NCBI GenBank assembly: GCA_018065615.1 | Contig: JAGHSY010000031.1 | Location: forward strand, 20,672 to 84,671 | DNA: 64,000 nt | DNA from: Candidatus Colenecus caballi | GTDB taxonomy: Bacteria > Bacteroidota > Bacteroidia > Bacteroidales > Bacteroidaceae | Reading direction: 5' to 3' | Part shown: positions 24,201 through 32,966 of the stretch, one piece after another | Layout: each line of letters begins with the position of its first letter | Position numbering within the stretch: the first letter of the stretch is position 1 | Notes under the pieces: model-generated | The model's database searches: none | Told to the model about the DNA's origin: nothing | What the model saw: only the letters and a program-made list of their open reading frames with translations | Program-made: the position numbers and the translations under genes

Positions 24201-25100
24201 TTATTGCATGGATCCTATAAGCAGGAATACAAGTCCGATGAGAACAAGCACCAGATCGACGGCTTTGCTCCTGAGATTCTTCTCCTTGAAAAGAAGTGCG
24301 CCGCAAAGGAATGAGACGATGACACTGCTGCGGCGTATCATTGAAACGATTGAAATCATGGAGCGGCCCGATGTGAGCGAATAGAAGTAGGCGTAATCGG
24401 CAAGGGTCAGGAAGACCGAAATGAGAATGATGCTCCATTTCCACTGGAACGGGGTGGTGTTCTTCCTTGTGGGCCACCACAGGGCAAACAGGATTACGGT
24501 CATTAGCAGCAGCTGGTAGAAATTGCTCCATGACTGGACGAACATGTTGTTGAAACGTCCAAGCAGGTATTTGTCAAACAGGGCGCTGACGGCTCCAAGC
24601 AGGGTTGCCATGACAACGCAGAACACCCACCGGTTGCGTACAAAGTTTATACCTTCCTTCTTTCCGCTCACGGAGAGCAGGTAGAATGAGAAGATGGCAA
24701 TCAGGACGCCAATCCACTGGTACACGTTCAGTCTTTCACCGAACAGCAACAGTCCGCCCAACAGCACTATGATGGGGCGTGTGGCATTGATGGGGCCGAA
24801 GAGTGTGATGGGCAGGTGCTTCATGCCAAAGTACCCGAACACCCAGGAACCCAGCACAATGGCGGCTTTAAGAAATATGAGTTTGTGCAGTTCCCAACCG
24901 GCACTGGGAACATAGAACATGCTGCCGTCCAGCACGCCTGTCCTGGCTGACAGCAGTGTGAACGGCAGCATGAAAAGACTGCAGAAAAGGGTGTGGAGCC
25001 ACAGGACAGGAATTACCGCATTGTCCTTGAGAGACTGTTTCTTCGCTACGTCATAAAACCCCAGAAACAGGGCGGAGAAGAGCGCGAAACCTAACCACAT
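24201..25100 (-). CDS. EamA/DMT-superfamily membrane transporter
   Basis: The 299-residue protein is almost entirely hydrophobic, with about ten membrane helices in two repeats, each ending in an EamA-like motif (INATRPIIVLLGGLLLFGE and MIRRSSVIVSFLCGALLFKE). This family moves metabolites or nucleotide sugars across the inner membrane; the substrate cannot be predicted. It lies 17 bases downstream of the DUF3078 gene on the same strand and 180 bases upstream of the acyltransferase operon, which has its own promoter. Any link to lipid synthesis is speculative. Confidence 0.85.
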   Translation of the reverse strand: MWLGFALFSALFLGFYDVAKKQSLKDNAVIPVLWLHTLFCSLFMLPFTLLSARTGVLDGSMFYVPSAGWELHKLIFLKAAIVLGSWVFGYFGMKHLPITLFGPINATRPIIVLLGGLLLFGERLNVYQWIGVLIAIFSFYLLSVSGKKEGINFVRNRWVFCVVMATLLGAVSALFDKYLLGRFNNMFVQSWSNFYQLLLMTVILFALWWPTRKNTTPFQWKWSIILISVFLTLADYAYFYSLTSGRSMISIVSMIRRSSVIVSFLCGALLFKEKNLRSKAVDLVLVLIGLVFLLIGSMQ

Positions 25101-25117
25101 TTCCCTGTTGTGCTATA

Positions 25118-25981
25118 TCAGAACTTGTAGCTCAGACCTACACCCAGGATTTCCTTGAACTGGACGCGTGCGCCATGGATTCCGCCGTCTTCATCAATGT
25201 ACTTGATGTCATCGTCATACTTGAGTGAGGACTGGAATGTGACTGTTATCAGTTTTGACACGTTAAGACCCAGCAGAAGGTCCCAGTTCACGTCAATGTT
25301 GCCGAAAGAGTCGTCATAGGCGGTGAAGAGGTCCAGGGTGGACTTCAGTGTCAGCTTGCCGTTCATCAGATTGTCATAGTTGGCTGTTGCCTTGACTGTG
25401 GAACCCAGCTGCGGACGTACCTTCACGCCGGCATCAATGCCGTAACGTTCAGAGAACAGGGTGTCAGCCACCATTGTCAGCTTTCCGGCAACCGGTGAAT
25501 AGTATATTGCAATGTTTGCGTTGGGCTTGTAGTCAATACCGACTGATACGTTGAGGTATGCCGGGGTCCAGAACTTTGAAATCAGGTCCTTGCCGTCAGT
25601 CTTGTACTGGAAGCCGTTGGCCATCTGTGTCTTGAAGTCCAGAAGTGCCGCATAATAAACCTTCTCTGTAATCTGATGGCCGAACTTTGAGGCAAAATTC
25701 AGTTTGTCCACATTCTTGCGCAGTCCGTTCTCTGTCGTGTGGTAAAGGCCGTAGTTGGCATCCAGGTCATTGGTCCATGACACCTTGCCCTTGTTGTAGT
25801 TCATTGATGCGTTGAAATAAACGTTTCCTGCAATTGAATTCTCACCGCCCTCACTCCAGTTGGTGAATGATGTCTGTGAAAAGTTCACGCCGGTCAGGCC
25901 GCTGTGGGTCCATGCAGATTCTTCCTGAGCTGATACGGCAACAGGCAGAAGTGCTGCAAGAATGAAAAGTCTTGTCTTCAT
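25118..25981 (-). CDS. DUF3078 family outer-membrane-type protein
   Basis: From the ATG at 25981 the protein has a signal peptide (MKTRLFILAALLPVAVSAQ) and 287 residues rich in alternating hydrophobic strands and aromatic residues, ending in an aromatic VGLSYKF as outer-membrane barrels do. WTHSGLTGVNFSQTSFTNW and the GGENSIAG motif are typical of DUF3078. An upstream in-frame ATG at 26206 would bury the signal peptide and is rejected. Function is unknown; an outer-membrane location is inferred. It is probably co-transcribed with the downstream transporter. Confidence 0.8.
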   Translation of the reverse strand: MKTRLFILAALLPVAVSAQEESAWTHSGLTGVNFSQTSFTNWSEGGENSIAGNVYFNASMNYNKGKVSWTNDLDANYGLYHTTENGLRKNVDKLNFASKFGHQITEKVYYAALLDFKTQMANGFQYKTDGKDLISKFWTPAYLNVSVGIDYKPNANIAIYYSPVAGKLTMVADTLFSERYGIDAGVKVRPQLGSTVKATANYDNLMNGKLTLKSTLDLFTAYDDSFGNIDVNWDLLLGLNVSKLITVTFQSSLKYDDDIKYIDEDGGIHGARVQFKEILGVGLSYKF

Positions 25982-26010
25982 AAATATCGTGTTTTGTTGT
26001 TTCTTGGCCG

Positions 26011-26018
26011 CAAAGATA
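26011..26018 (-). promoter_or_regulatory. -7 element for the DUF3078 gene
   Basis: TATCTTTG on the minus strand matches TAnnTTTG and lies about 30 bases before the ATG. No -33 match is evident. The rest of 25982-26814, an 833-base gene-free stretch, is described in the repeat entries below; 26019-26280 shows nothing recognisable. Confidence 0.5.
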
Positions 26019-26280
26019 ATCATTTTTTCTCTATTGCACGTCTGATTAAACAGCATGCTGTGGCCACTATTCAATTCTTTCCAAAACAAAGGAAGTAGAT
26101 ACCGATGTTTTATACATCTGTGAATAAAGTATTGGGATGTACTGCTTGCGAAAAGTAGGCTGATTCTGCGTGCAAATGCGTCCATCTGTTCCGATGCCGT
26201 ATTCATATTACGGTTAAATAATCTAATTCACATGGCGGTGTATGCTGTTCCGGAAGCGCTCAGACAAGGTGAGGTGCTGT

Positions 26281-26548
26281 AATCTCAATGCACGAAACGG
26301 GTGAAAAGTGCATCGAAATGTCGGGTCCGGAGAACGGCACCCCGCTCACAGGGTTCCTGGGGCACTTTGGCTGCGAGACGCTGAAATCTCAATGCACGAA
26401 ACGGGTGAAAAGTGCATCGAAATGTCTGGTCCGGAGAACGACACCCCGCTCATAGGGCTCCTGTGGCACATTGGCTGTGAGACACTGAAATCTCAATGCA
26501 CGAAACGGACGAAAAGTGCATTGAAATGCCGGGTCCGGAGAACGGCAC
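26281..26548. repeat. Tandem repeat of a 104-bp unit (2.6 copies)
   Basis: Units begin at 26281, 26385 and 26489, each starting AATCTCAATGCACGAAACG; the third is cut after about 60 bases. Copies differ by scattered substitutions only. Each unit holds a small hairpin, ATGCAC with GTGCAT (first unit 26288-26293 and 26308-26313), and a conserved GGGTCCGGAGAACG block. 104 is not a multiple of three, so this is not a protein repeat. Confidence 0.85.
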
Positions 26549-26568
26549 TTTACAATACCATCGCTGAC

Positions 26569-26593
26569 GGCGCAGTTCCCCATTTTATGCGCC
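26569..26593. repeat. Isolated hairpin between the two repeat arrays
   Basis: GGCGCA (26569-26574) and TGCGCC (26588-26593) form a perfect 6-bp stem with a 13-base loop. It separates the 104-bp tandem repeat from the 52-bp-period array. Confidence 0.5.
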
Positions 26594-26610
26594 GGGACTG
26601 AGCCAATTCT

Positions 26611-26792
26611 CTGCCTCGGGAAATAACCGAGGCACAACGCTGTTTATACGTAGAAATGGCTTCTGGCTCGGGCATTTCCTGAGGCACAGAAGCAATAACA
26701 CCACAAAACACTGTCTGATTCGGGAAATACCCGAGGCACAAATGGAACGAACATGAGCACAGGCTCCCCCACTAAATTTCCACTGAGGCATT
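26611..26792. repeat. Array of 26-bp palindromic repeats with 26-bp unique spacers
   Basis: Repeats lie at 26611-26636, 26663-26688 and 26715-26740, with a decayed fourth at 26767-26792. They share the pattern CTG-nn-TCGGG-nATnnC-CnGAGGCACA, in which CTCGG and CCGAG pair. The three spacers are each exactly 26 bases and unrelated to one another. The first and third repeats differ at three positions and the second at more. The geometry resembles a very small CRISPR array, but the repeats are too variable and no cas gene is present in the window, so I call it a repeat array only. Confidence 0.65.
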
Positions 26793-26814
26793 TTCTGTCA
26801 TTGCACATCGGACA

Positions 26815-27900
26815 TCAGTAACACACCTGCAGGCCGAAAAATGCGCCGTCAAGGTTGCCGTATCCCAGACGGGCGGCAATGCGGAAATGATAATCGGACA
26901 AGGTCATTTCCTTCAGCATTATGTCGCTGAATATGCGGTAGCCGAATCGGACACCGGACATCTGCTGCTTGTAGTACAGTTCTCCTTCTTCAAAATATCC
27001 GCCCAGACTCTTGCAGTTGCGTACGGTGTTTTCAAGGCCGAATCCCAATGCTGTGCCTATCCCTATATGCCTGCTGTGGAGCTCAAATTCGGCAAACATG
27101 TGGAACATGGTGTAATCCTTTTCCATGTACTGCTCTTCTGGAAGCTGGTTCCAGCCCACAAGCACAGTCCTTTCACCGGTTTCCTCATCAGTAACTGCAG
27201 CCAGCTGTCCTTTGCCGTGTCTGCCGGTGCTGAATCCAATTGAAAAACCCGCCAGGAAATGCGGAGAACATTCAAAGTCAAAATTGAAGGACAGATTGCT
27301 TTCCGTTGAGTACATCACACCAAACAGGAATTCCTGAGGTTCATCTTCTGTTTCATACTCCTGCTCAAGCTGACCGCTAATGACAGGATTGCCGTCATCA
27401 TCGGTCTCATAGACAAAACGGTCGTTGTGGAACAGCCCTTTGTACAGGGTGTTGGACCTTGCGTCATAGAATATGCCGATGCCTTCCTTCACGTCATTCA
27501 CCCAGATGCCTGTGAAAGTGCTTCCGTCCGCATAGTCAAAGGTTCCGGCGCCGTTGAACATGCTCTCATTCCAGTAGCCGTCATATCTGGCTCCATTATG
27601 GTACCGGTACACGCCGTATCCGTTGAACTCATGATCCAGAAAATGGCCGGTGTAGCTGTCCCCGTCAGGGTAGGTCAGGGTGCCCTGGCCGTTCCAGAGA
27701 CCGGCTTTCCATTCTCCAGTGTATATGGTGCTGTCGCTGTAGAACATGGTTCCCCGGCCGTCAAACAGGCTGTCTGCAATCTCACCGCAGTACCATGACC
27801 CGTCATCGAAGAAAATGGTGTCAGCCGGCAGAGTGTCTGAAAGAGCCCTGATGACAGAAAAACACAATAATACCGATGTCAGAATGCGTTTGATTGGCAT
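26815..27900 (-). CDS. Exported MORN-repeat protein with a C-terminal barrel-like domain
   Basis: From the ATG at 27900 the protein has a signal peptide (MPIKRILTSVLLCFSVIRALS). Five to six MORN repeats follow at about residues 30-150 (for example YTGEWKAGLWNGQGTLTYPDG, YDGYWNESMFNGAGTFDYADG). The second half contains amphipathic strands and an aromatic-ended pattern (FEFSPHF-like, GLQVCY terminus) suggesting a small outer-membrane barrel. MORN repeats in Bacteroidota may bind lipids or carbohydrate; no role can be assigned. A TACCTTTG element at 27908-27915 lies so close to this ATG that the leader would be only a few bases. Confidence 0.7.
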   Translation of the reverse strand: MPIKRILTSVLLCFSVIRALSDTLPADTIFFDDGSWYCGEIADSLFDGRGTMFYSDSTIYTGEWKAGLWNGQGTLTYPDGDSYTGHFLDHEFNGYGVYRYHNGARYDGYWNESMFNGAGTFDYADGSTFTGIWVNDVKEGIGIFYDARSNTLYKGLFHNDRFVYETDDDGNPVISGQLEQEYETEDEPQEFLFGVMYSTESNLSFNFDFECSPHFLAGFSIGFSTGRHGKGQLAAVTDEETGERTVLVGWNQLPEEQYMEKDYTMFHMFAEFELHSRHIGIGTALGFGLENTVRNCKSLGGYFEEGELYYKQQMSGVRFGYRIFSDIMLKEMTLSDYHFRIAARLGYGNLDGAFFGLQVCY

Positions 27901-27907
27901 AGTGTCA

Positions 27908-27935
27908 CAAAGGTACATATTTTTATTTAACTTTG
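27908..27935. promoter_or_regulatory. Two divergent -7 elements (MORN gene and proBA operon)
   Basis: TACCTTTG on the minus strand (27915-27908) faces TAACTTTG on the plus strand (27928-27935), with only 12 bases between them. Each would occupy the -33 region of the other, which may explain why neither has a clear -33 match. The two transcripts may compete. Confidence 0.5.
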
Positions 27936-27973
27936 CAGGTCAGACAAAAGTCCTCCAAATACCTATTTGTACT

Positions 27974-28192
27974 ATGAACGAAAAGCAGGATCTGGTTTGC
28001 GTCTTCAAGGGTCAGGCCTTTGAAGCGGAAGTTGTGAAAGCCCGTCTGGAATCGGAAGACATTCCGGCAATGATAATGAACAATTCCCTCAGTGCCGTGA
28101 TGTCACTCTATTCCTGTATGGCCGGTCAGATTTCAGTAATGGTCAACCCGCAGGACGAAATCCGCGCAAGACAAATACTTGAAGAGCAATGA
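27974..28192 (+). CDS. DUF2007 family small protein
   Basis: The 72-residue protein fits DUF2007, a putative signal-transducing ferredoxin-like fold: LVCVFKGQAFEAEVVKARLE at the start and VMVNPQDEIRARQILEE at the end. Family members often sit beside unrelated metabolic genes, and the function is unknown. The true start is the ATG at 27974, just after the promoter; a longer frame upstream runs through the divergent MORN gene and is not used. The stop overlaps the proB start (ATGA at 28189-28192). Confidence 0.8.
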   Translation: MNEKQDLVCVFKGQAFEAEVVKARLESEDIPAMIMNNSLSAVMSLYSCMAGQISVMVNPQDEIRARQILEEQ

Positions 28193-28962
28193 ACAGTCCC
28201 AAACGAATAGCAGTCAAGGTCGGCAGCAATGTGCTGACCCGTCCGGACGGCCGTCTGGACATTTCACGCATGGCCGCACTGGTCGATCAGATAGCAGAAC
28301 TGCACCACCGCGGTATGGAGATCATGCTTGTGTCATCGGGTGCTGTGGCTTCAGGACGTGGCGCGCTGCCACATCTGAAGGATGAAAGCGTGGCAGGCCG
28401 TCAGCTCTTTGCAGCTGTGGGCCAGGCCAAACTGATTGAACATTACTGTGACCTTTTTCAGGAATATGGCATTACAGTAGGCCAGATACTTACCACAAAG
28501 GAGAATTTCGTCAACGAATCACTGAAGGCCAACCAGATGCGCTGCATGACCGCAATGCTTGACAATGGCGTGATACCTGTCATCAATGAGAATGACACCG
28601 TTTCGGTTGAAGAGCTCATGTTCACTGACAATGATGAGCTTTCTGGTCTGGTTGCACGTATGATGAAGGCCCAGGTCCTTGTCATATTGAGCAATGTTGA
28701 CGGTGTGTTCACCGGTAATCCCGATGACCCCGCATCGGAACTCATTCATGATGTCCGTCCGGGTGATGACTATTCATCATGTGTGGGCAGCAGCAAGTCA
28801 CAGTTCGGACGCGGAGGAATGATGACAAAAATGAAGACTGCTCTTGGGGTCGCAGCTGACGGAATTGAGGTCCGCATAGCTAATGGCCGCCGTCAGGATG
28901 TACTGCTGAATGTGCTGACTGACCCTGAAAAGGCAGTATGTACCCGTTTCCATGCAAAATGA
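28189..28962 (+). CDS. proB: Glutamate 5-kinase
   Basis: The 257-residue amino-acid kinase has [12 protein letters not shown] at the N-terminus, [13 protein letters not shown], the glutamate-binding [12 protein letters not shown] and the ATP-site [12 protein letters not shown]. It phosphorylates glutamate to glutamate 5-phosphate, the first step of proline synthesis. It lacks the C-terminal PUA domain found in E. coli ProB, as in other short family members. It is coupled by ATGA overlaps to the DUF2007 gene upstream and to proA downstream. Confidence 0.96.
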   Translation: MNSPKRIAVKVGSNVLTRPDGRLDISRMAALVDQIAELHHRGMEIMLVSSGAVASGRGALPHLKDESVAGRQLFAAVGQAKLIEHYCDLFQEYGITVGQILTTKENFVNESLKANQMRCMTAMLDNGVIPVINENDTVSVEELMFTDNDELSGLVARMMKAQVLVILSNVDGVFTGNPDDPASELIHDVRPGDDYSSCVGSSKSQFGRGGMMTKMKTALGVAADGIEVRIANGRRQDVLLNVLTDPEKAVCTRFHAK

Positions 28963-30212
28963 CAGATATGACAGACATTATTCTGGATAATCTTAAAGCC
29001 GCCTCATACAGTCTTCCTCTCATTGAAGAGTCAAAGATTGTTTCAGTATTGGATTCCGTGGCCGATGCCATTGGTGCCGAATCCGAATCCCTTCTGGCCG
29101 CCAATGCCCGTGATCTGGCAAAAATGGACCGTGACAATCCCATGTACGACCGTCTCATGCTGACCCGTGAACGTCTTGACGGCATAGCTCAGGACATGCG
29201 CAAGGTCGCCGGGCTTCAGAACCCTGTAGGCGCAGTCATAGACCGCCGCACACGTCCCAACGGAATGGAACTGACACGTGTCCGCGTCCCGTTCGGAGTC
29301 ATCGGAGTAATTTATGAGGCCCGACCCAATGTCAGTTTTGACGTGTTCTCCCTTTGTCTCAAGTCTAGAAATGCCTGCGCCTTGAAGGGTGGCAGTGACG
29401 CCTATGAGTCGAACAGGGCCATTGTAGACCTTATCCATGCCGTTTTGAGACAGCAGGGCATTGATGAGCATGTGGTGGAACTGCTGCCGGCAGGCCATGA
29501 GGCTGCAGCAGAACTGATGCGTGCAGTCGGCAAGGTGGACCTGCTCATTCCGCGTGGAAGTGCACGGCTCATCAGGTCCGTCCGCGAACAGGCTCTTGTG
29601 CCTGTCATTGAAACGGGTGCGGGCGTATGCCACACATATTTTGATAGTGAAGGTGATCTGAAGAAGGGTGCAGACATCATATTCAATGCCAAGACACGTA
29701 GGGTGAGCGTGTGCAATGCCCTGGATTCGCTGGTAATACACAAGGACCGTCTGCCGGACCTGCCCGAACTGTGTATCAGAATGGCCGGAAAGAATGTCGT
29801 CATTGAGGCCGATGAACAGGCGTATGCGGCATTGGAAGGCAGCTACCCGTCAGAACTGCTTGAACATGCTACTGATGATAGTTTCGGCAAGGAGTATCTT
29901 GCGTACCGCATGTCAGTCAAAACGGTCGCTTCATTTGATGAGGCTCTCATGCATGTGCGTCGCTTCACATCACATCACAGCGAATGCATCGTGACTGAAA
30001 ATGAAGAGAAGGCACGTGTGTTCCAGCAGTGCACTGATGCGGCCTGCGTCTATGTGAATGTATCGACCGCATTCACTGACGGCGCCCAGTTCGGACTTGG
30101 AGCAGAGATAGGAATCAGTACCCAGAAGCTGCATGCGCGCGGTCCTATGGGACTGGAGGAACTGACCACATACAAGTGGCTGGTTAACGGAAACGGACAG
30201 ACAAGAAGTTGA
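28959..30212 (+). CDS. proA: Glutamate-5-semialdehyde dehydrogenase
   Basis: The enzyme has the ProA signatures [31 protein letters not shown] and the catalytic cysteine in [16 protein letters not shown]. It reduces glutamyl 5-phosphate to the semialdehyde with NADPH, completing the branch to proline with ProB. The start at 28959 overlaps the proB stop (ATGA), giving [11 protein letters not shown] and 417 residues, the usual length. An in-frame ATG at 28938 inside proB is less likely. Confidence 0.96.
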   Translation: MTDMTDIILDNLKAASYSLPLIEESKIVSVLDSVADAIGAESESLLAANARDLAKMDRDNPMYDRLMLTRERLDGIAQDMRKVAGLQNPVGAVIDRRTRPNGMELTRVRVPFGVIGVIYEARPNVSFDVFSLCLKSRNACALKGGSDAYESNRAIVDLIHAVLRQQGIDEHVVELLPAGHEAAAELMRAVGKVDLLIPRGSARLIRSVREQALVPVIETGAGVCHTYFDSEGDLKKGADIIFNAKTRRVSVCNALDSLVIHKDRLPDLPELCIRMAGKNVVIEADEQAYAALEGSYPSELLEHATDDSFGKEYLAYRMSVKTVASFDEALMHVRRFTSHHSECIVTENEEKARVFQQCTDAACVYVNVSTAFTDGAQFGLGAEIGISTQKLHARGPMGLEELTTYKWLVNGNGQTRS

Positions 30213-30219
30213 TAAGGAT

Positions 30220-31179
30220 ATGAGACATTTTACAGGCGTTAAGGATTTGGGAGACCTGCATGAAGCATTGCAGGAGGCCCTTGAGATAAAGAAGGACCGT
30301 TTCAAGTATGTTGAACTGGGCCGTAACAAGACACTGCTCATGGTGTTCTTCAATTCAAGTCTGAGAACCAGACTCAGCACACAGAAAGCTGCCATGAATC
30401 TTGGAATGAACGTCATCGTACTTGACGTGAACCAGGGCGCTTGGAAACTGGAAACGGAACGTGGTGTGGTTATGGACGGTGACAAGTCAGAACATCTGCT
30501 TGAAGCTGTTCCGGTTATGGGCTGCTACTGCGATATAATCGGCGTACGTTCCTTCGCTCGTTTTGAAAGCCGCAAGGATGACTATGAGGAGAAGATCCTG
30601 AACCAGTTCATTCAGTATTCCGGCCGTCCGGTGTTCTCTATGGAGGCCGCCACCGGACATCCTCTCCAGAGCTTTGCTGACTGGATTACAATTGAAGAGC
30701 ACAAGACCGTTGAACGTCCCAAGGTGGTCATGAGCTGGGCTCCGCACCCCAAGGCTCTGCCGCAGGCTGTACCCAACTCATTCGCTCAGTGGATGGTGGC
30801 TGCCGGATATGATGTGGTCATAACTCATCCCAAGGGCTATGAACTGGATGAGAGGTTTACCCAAGGCGCCCGAATAGAATATGACCAGATGAAGGCTTTT
30901 GAGGGTGCGGACTTTGTCTATGGCAAGAACTGGTCATCGGCCTGCCCTGAAACTTACGGACAGATTCTCAACACAGACCGCAGCTGGACAATCGGTGAAA
31001 GACAGATGGCTGTAACGAACAATGCGTATTTCATGCATTGTCTTCCAGTTCGCCGCAACATGATTGTAACCGATGACGTCATAGAAGGCCCGCGCTCACT
31101 GGTAATCCCGGAAGCCGCCAACCGCGAAATTTCGGCAACTGTAGTCCTGAAGAAAATACTTGAAGGACTGAAGGACTGA
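30220..31179 (+). CDS. argF': N-succinylornithine carbamoyltransferase-type enzyme (argF')
   Basis: The 319-residue transcarbamylase has the carbamoyl-phosphate motif FFNSSLRTRLST, HPLQSFADW and the C-terminal MHCLPVRRNM. It shares its plan with the Bacteroides fragilis enzyme that carbamoylates N-succinyl-L-ornithine instead of ornithine, as part of arginine synthesis through succinylated intermediates. From memory of that protein, the specificity residue is Pro90; here position 90 is Ser (DGDKSEHLLEA). It follows proA by seven bases, as in Bacteroides. It ends two bases from the convergent NigD-like gene, with no room for a private terminator. Confidence 0.9.
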   Translation: MRHFTGVKDLGDLHEALQEALEIKKDRFKYVELGRNKTLLMVFFNSSLRTRLSTQKAAMNLGMNVIVLDVNQGAWKLETERGVVMDGDKSEHLLEAVPVMGCYCDIIGVRSFARFESRKDDYEEKILNQFIQYSGRPVFSMEAATGHPLQSFADWITIEEHKTVERPKVVMSWAPHPKALPQAVPNSFAQWMVAAGYDVVITHPKGYELDERFTQGARIEYDQMKAFEGADFVYGKNWSSACPETYGQILNTDRSWTIGERQMAVTNNAYFMHCLPVRRNMIVTDDVIEGPRSLVIPEAANREISATVVLKKILEGLKD

Positions 31180-31181
31180 CC

Positions 31182-31814
31182 TTATCTGTAGATCAGTTTC
31201 ATATTGCAGTCTTCCTGATAGCCTTTGCACTTCAGGAAGACTGTGTCGTTCCTGCTGATTCCGTAATCCTTTAAAGGTATGGACAGATATGCGTACATGG
31301 TGTACATGGGAGTGTCGCCATGCGCATCGTGATAGACGGTGAATGTCAGTTGGTCTTCATCGGACATGCGTGCATACAGAAGACTGTGCATTTTGGAGTC
31401 CTGCTGTATTTTTATCCCCATGGTTATATTCAGGAACCCGCCGCCTATGTATGCGGCATTGATCTGAACTGGATCCTGCTTCTTGAGCGTGTCCGGCAAG
31501 ATGGACGTTTCAGGCGCCTTGACCGCTCCATAGAGTGGGGTGACCTTCTGAATGATATGAGCCGTGCTGTTCTCATCCAATCCCATGGATACTACGTAGC
31601 GGTAGATTGTGTCCGGAATCAAGACATCGGAACAGCCGGTAATGGCGTATTCGTTCCCCATGTCATCCTTGACCATGCTGATGAGCCCGTTGCCGTCTGT
31701 GTATGCGGTGACAAAGCCTGAGAACATGGATCCGACACTTTCTTCGTCCTTGCTGTTGCAGGATACCATGCTTAATATCAGTGCAATGAATGCGGGAATA
31801 AAGTATTTCTTCAT
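31182..31814 (-). CDS. NigD-like lipoprotein
   Basis: The 210-residue protein has a lipoprotein signal (MKKYFIPAFIALILSMVSC, acylated Cys19). An N-terminal OB-fold-like stretch (GFVTAYTDGNGLISMVKDDMG through GCSDVLIPDTIYRYVV) and a C-terminal beta sandwich follow, the layout of NigD-like proteins. NigD occurs in Prevotella nigrescin loci, but the family is widespread in Bacteroidota and its function is unknown. The start overlaps the stop of the acyltransferase gene (ATGA at 31811-31814), so it ends the 35.6-31.2 kb operon. Confidence 0.75.
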   Translation of the reverse strand: MKKYFIPAFIALILSMVSCNSKDEESVGSMFSGFVTAYTDGNGLISMVKDDMGNEYAITGCSDVLIPDTIYRYVVSMGLDENSTAHIIQKVTPLYGAVKAPETSILPDTLKKQDPVQINAAYIGGGFLNITMGIKIQQDSKMHSLLYARMSDEDQLTFTVYHDAHGDTPMYTMYAYLSIPLKDYGISRNDTVFLKCKGYQEDCNMKLIYR

Positions 31815-32965
31815 GATGGGAGTGAACTGTAGTGGTTTATGAGCGGATTGGCATACATTGTCAGAATTCGTTCCTTCAGGAAATCCCAGTCAGGATTTGG
31901 AATGTCAATTTTGGCAAGCTGACCGTCCAGATAGGTCTGGAAACCGGCTTTTTCCTGTGCCGTGTAGTTCTTTGATTCGGCATTGTCGCCCCTGAGCATG
32001 TCCAGAGCAATGCGGTTGCAGGGATATATGCGGTAGTTCCTGAAAATGTGCGTGTCAATGATTTCAGCCACCTGTTCAAGAAAGCGGTTGCGCGGAACTG
32101 ACGGATCCAGATTACGGATCTCATCATCAACGGGCGCTGCAACCTGACAGTGGATGCGGCCCTTATATCCGAACAGACCGGTTTTCATGTTGTCAAGATC
32201 GGCCTGACCGCTCTTGACATAGTCCGGATTGTCGCGCTTGAGCTGGAATTCGGCGGCTTTCAGATAATCACACGGATCATATTCATAACTGATGGTCAGG
32301 GGTGTGATGTGCAGTGACTGCAACTTTTCCGAAATGCTGTCGTCACCGTCCATTGCAAGCATTTTGAGCACGCTCTTCTGCGTGCGGTCATTCGAGTCCT
32401 TTGCACGTCCTTCACGTTGCGCCAGCCAGACGGGGCTGTTCTTCTCAGTTATGACAAAACGAATATATGACGAAAGTGTTTTTGATGATTCAAGCAGTTC
32501 TGCGGCTGTTGCCGAACGGTTGACAATGAAACTGCGGTTCAGCCGGACCAGTGTCTTGATCCAGGGGTATATGAGCAGATTGTTTCCAATTCCTATTTCC
32601 ACGGATTTTTTTCCTTCATCAAGCAGGATGATGTCAAGAAGTGCGGAATCAATGATTATGTCCCTGTGATTTGACAAGTAAACAAGATTTGTCCTGTCTT
32701 GCGGCAGTGCTGAAAAGTCATAAGTATATCCTTTGCTGTTCTTTTTCAACAGGTGCTTGAATATGGGGACAACCATTCCGGACTGGAAGCTGTTCACAGT
32801 CTTGAAACGCCTGGTGTACAGCCTGTGGACCCAAATCGGGACACCTTTGAGAATGCCTTTCAGTACCTTCTGGAAATCTTTGTCATCCAGCAGGCTCTTT
32901 ATGGCATCTCCAATCTCGCTGTCCTCAAGGGACCGCATGTCTTCAAATCGGGCCGGAATTTCCAT
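31811..32965 (-). CDS. PlsB-like glycerol-phosphate acyltransferase
   Basis: The protein carries the acyltransferase HX4D motif (LSNHRDIIID) and the downstream substrate-binding block VWLAQREGRAKDSNDRTQ, together typical of phospholipid acyltransferases. At about 384 residues it resembles the large Bacteroidota proteins annotated as 1-acyl-glycerol-3-phosphate acyltransferases. It probably transfers a fatty acyl group to a glycerolipid precursor at the inner membrane. The ATG at 32965 falls one base after the ddl stop; an in-frame ATG at 32986 inside ddl would add seven residues and cannot be excluded. Confidence 0.8.
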   Translation of the reverse strand: MEIPARFEDMRSLEDSEIGDAIKSLLDDKDFQKVLKGILKGVPIWVHRLYTRRFKTVNSFQSGMVVPIFKHLLKKNSKGYTYDFSALPQDRTNLVYLSNHRDIIIDSALLDIILLDEGKKSVEIGIGNNLLIYPWIKTLVRLNRSFIVNRSATAAELLESSKTLSSYIRFVITEKNSPVWLAQREGRAKDSNDRTQKSVLKMLAMDGDDSISEKLQSLHITPLTISYEYDPCDYLKAAEFQLKRDNPDYVKSGQADLDNMKTGLFGYKGRIHCQVAAPVDDEIRNLDPSVPRNRFLEQVAEIIDTHIFRNYRIYPCNRIALDMLRGDNAESKNYTAQEKAGFQTYLDGQLAKIDIPNPDWDFLKERILTMYANPLINHYSSLPS

Positions 32966-32966
32966 G

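Noticed and set aside
26308..26601. Small open frame through the 104-bp repeats
   Set aside because: The repeat length is not a multiple of three, so each unit is read in a different frame; this is not a protein repeat.
26611..26792. CRISPR array
   Set aside because: Repeat and spacer lengths fit a very small array, but the repeats differ at several positions, there are only three good copies, and no cas gene is within the window. It is recorded as a repeat array.
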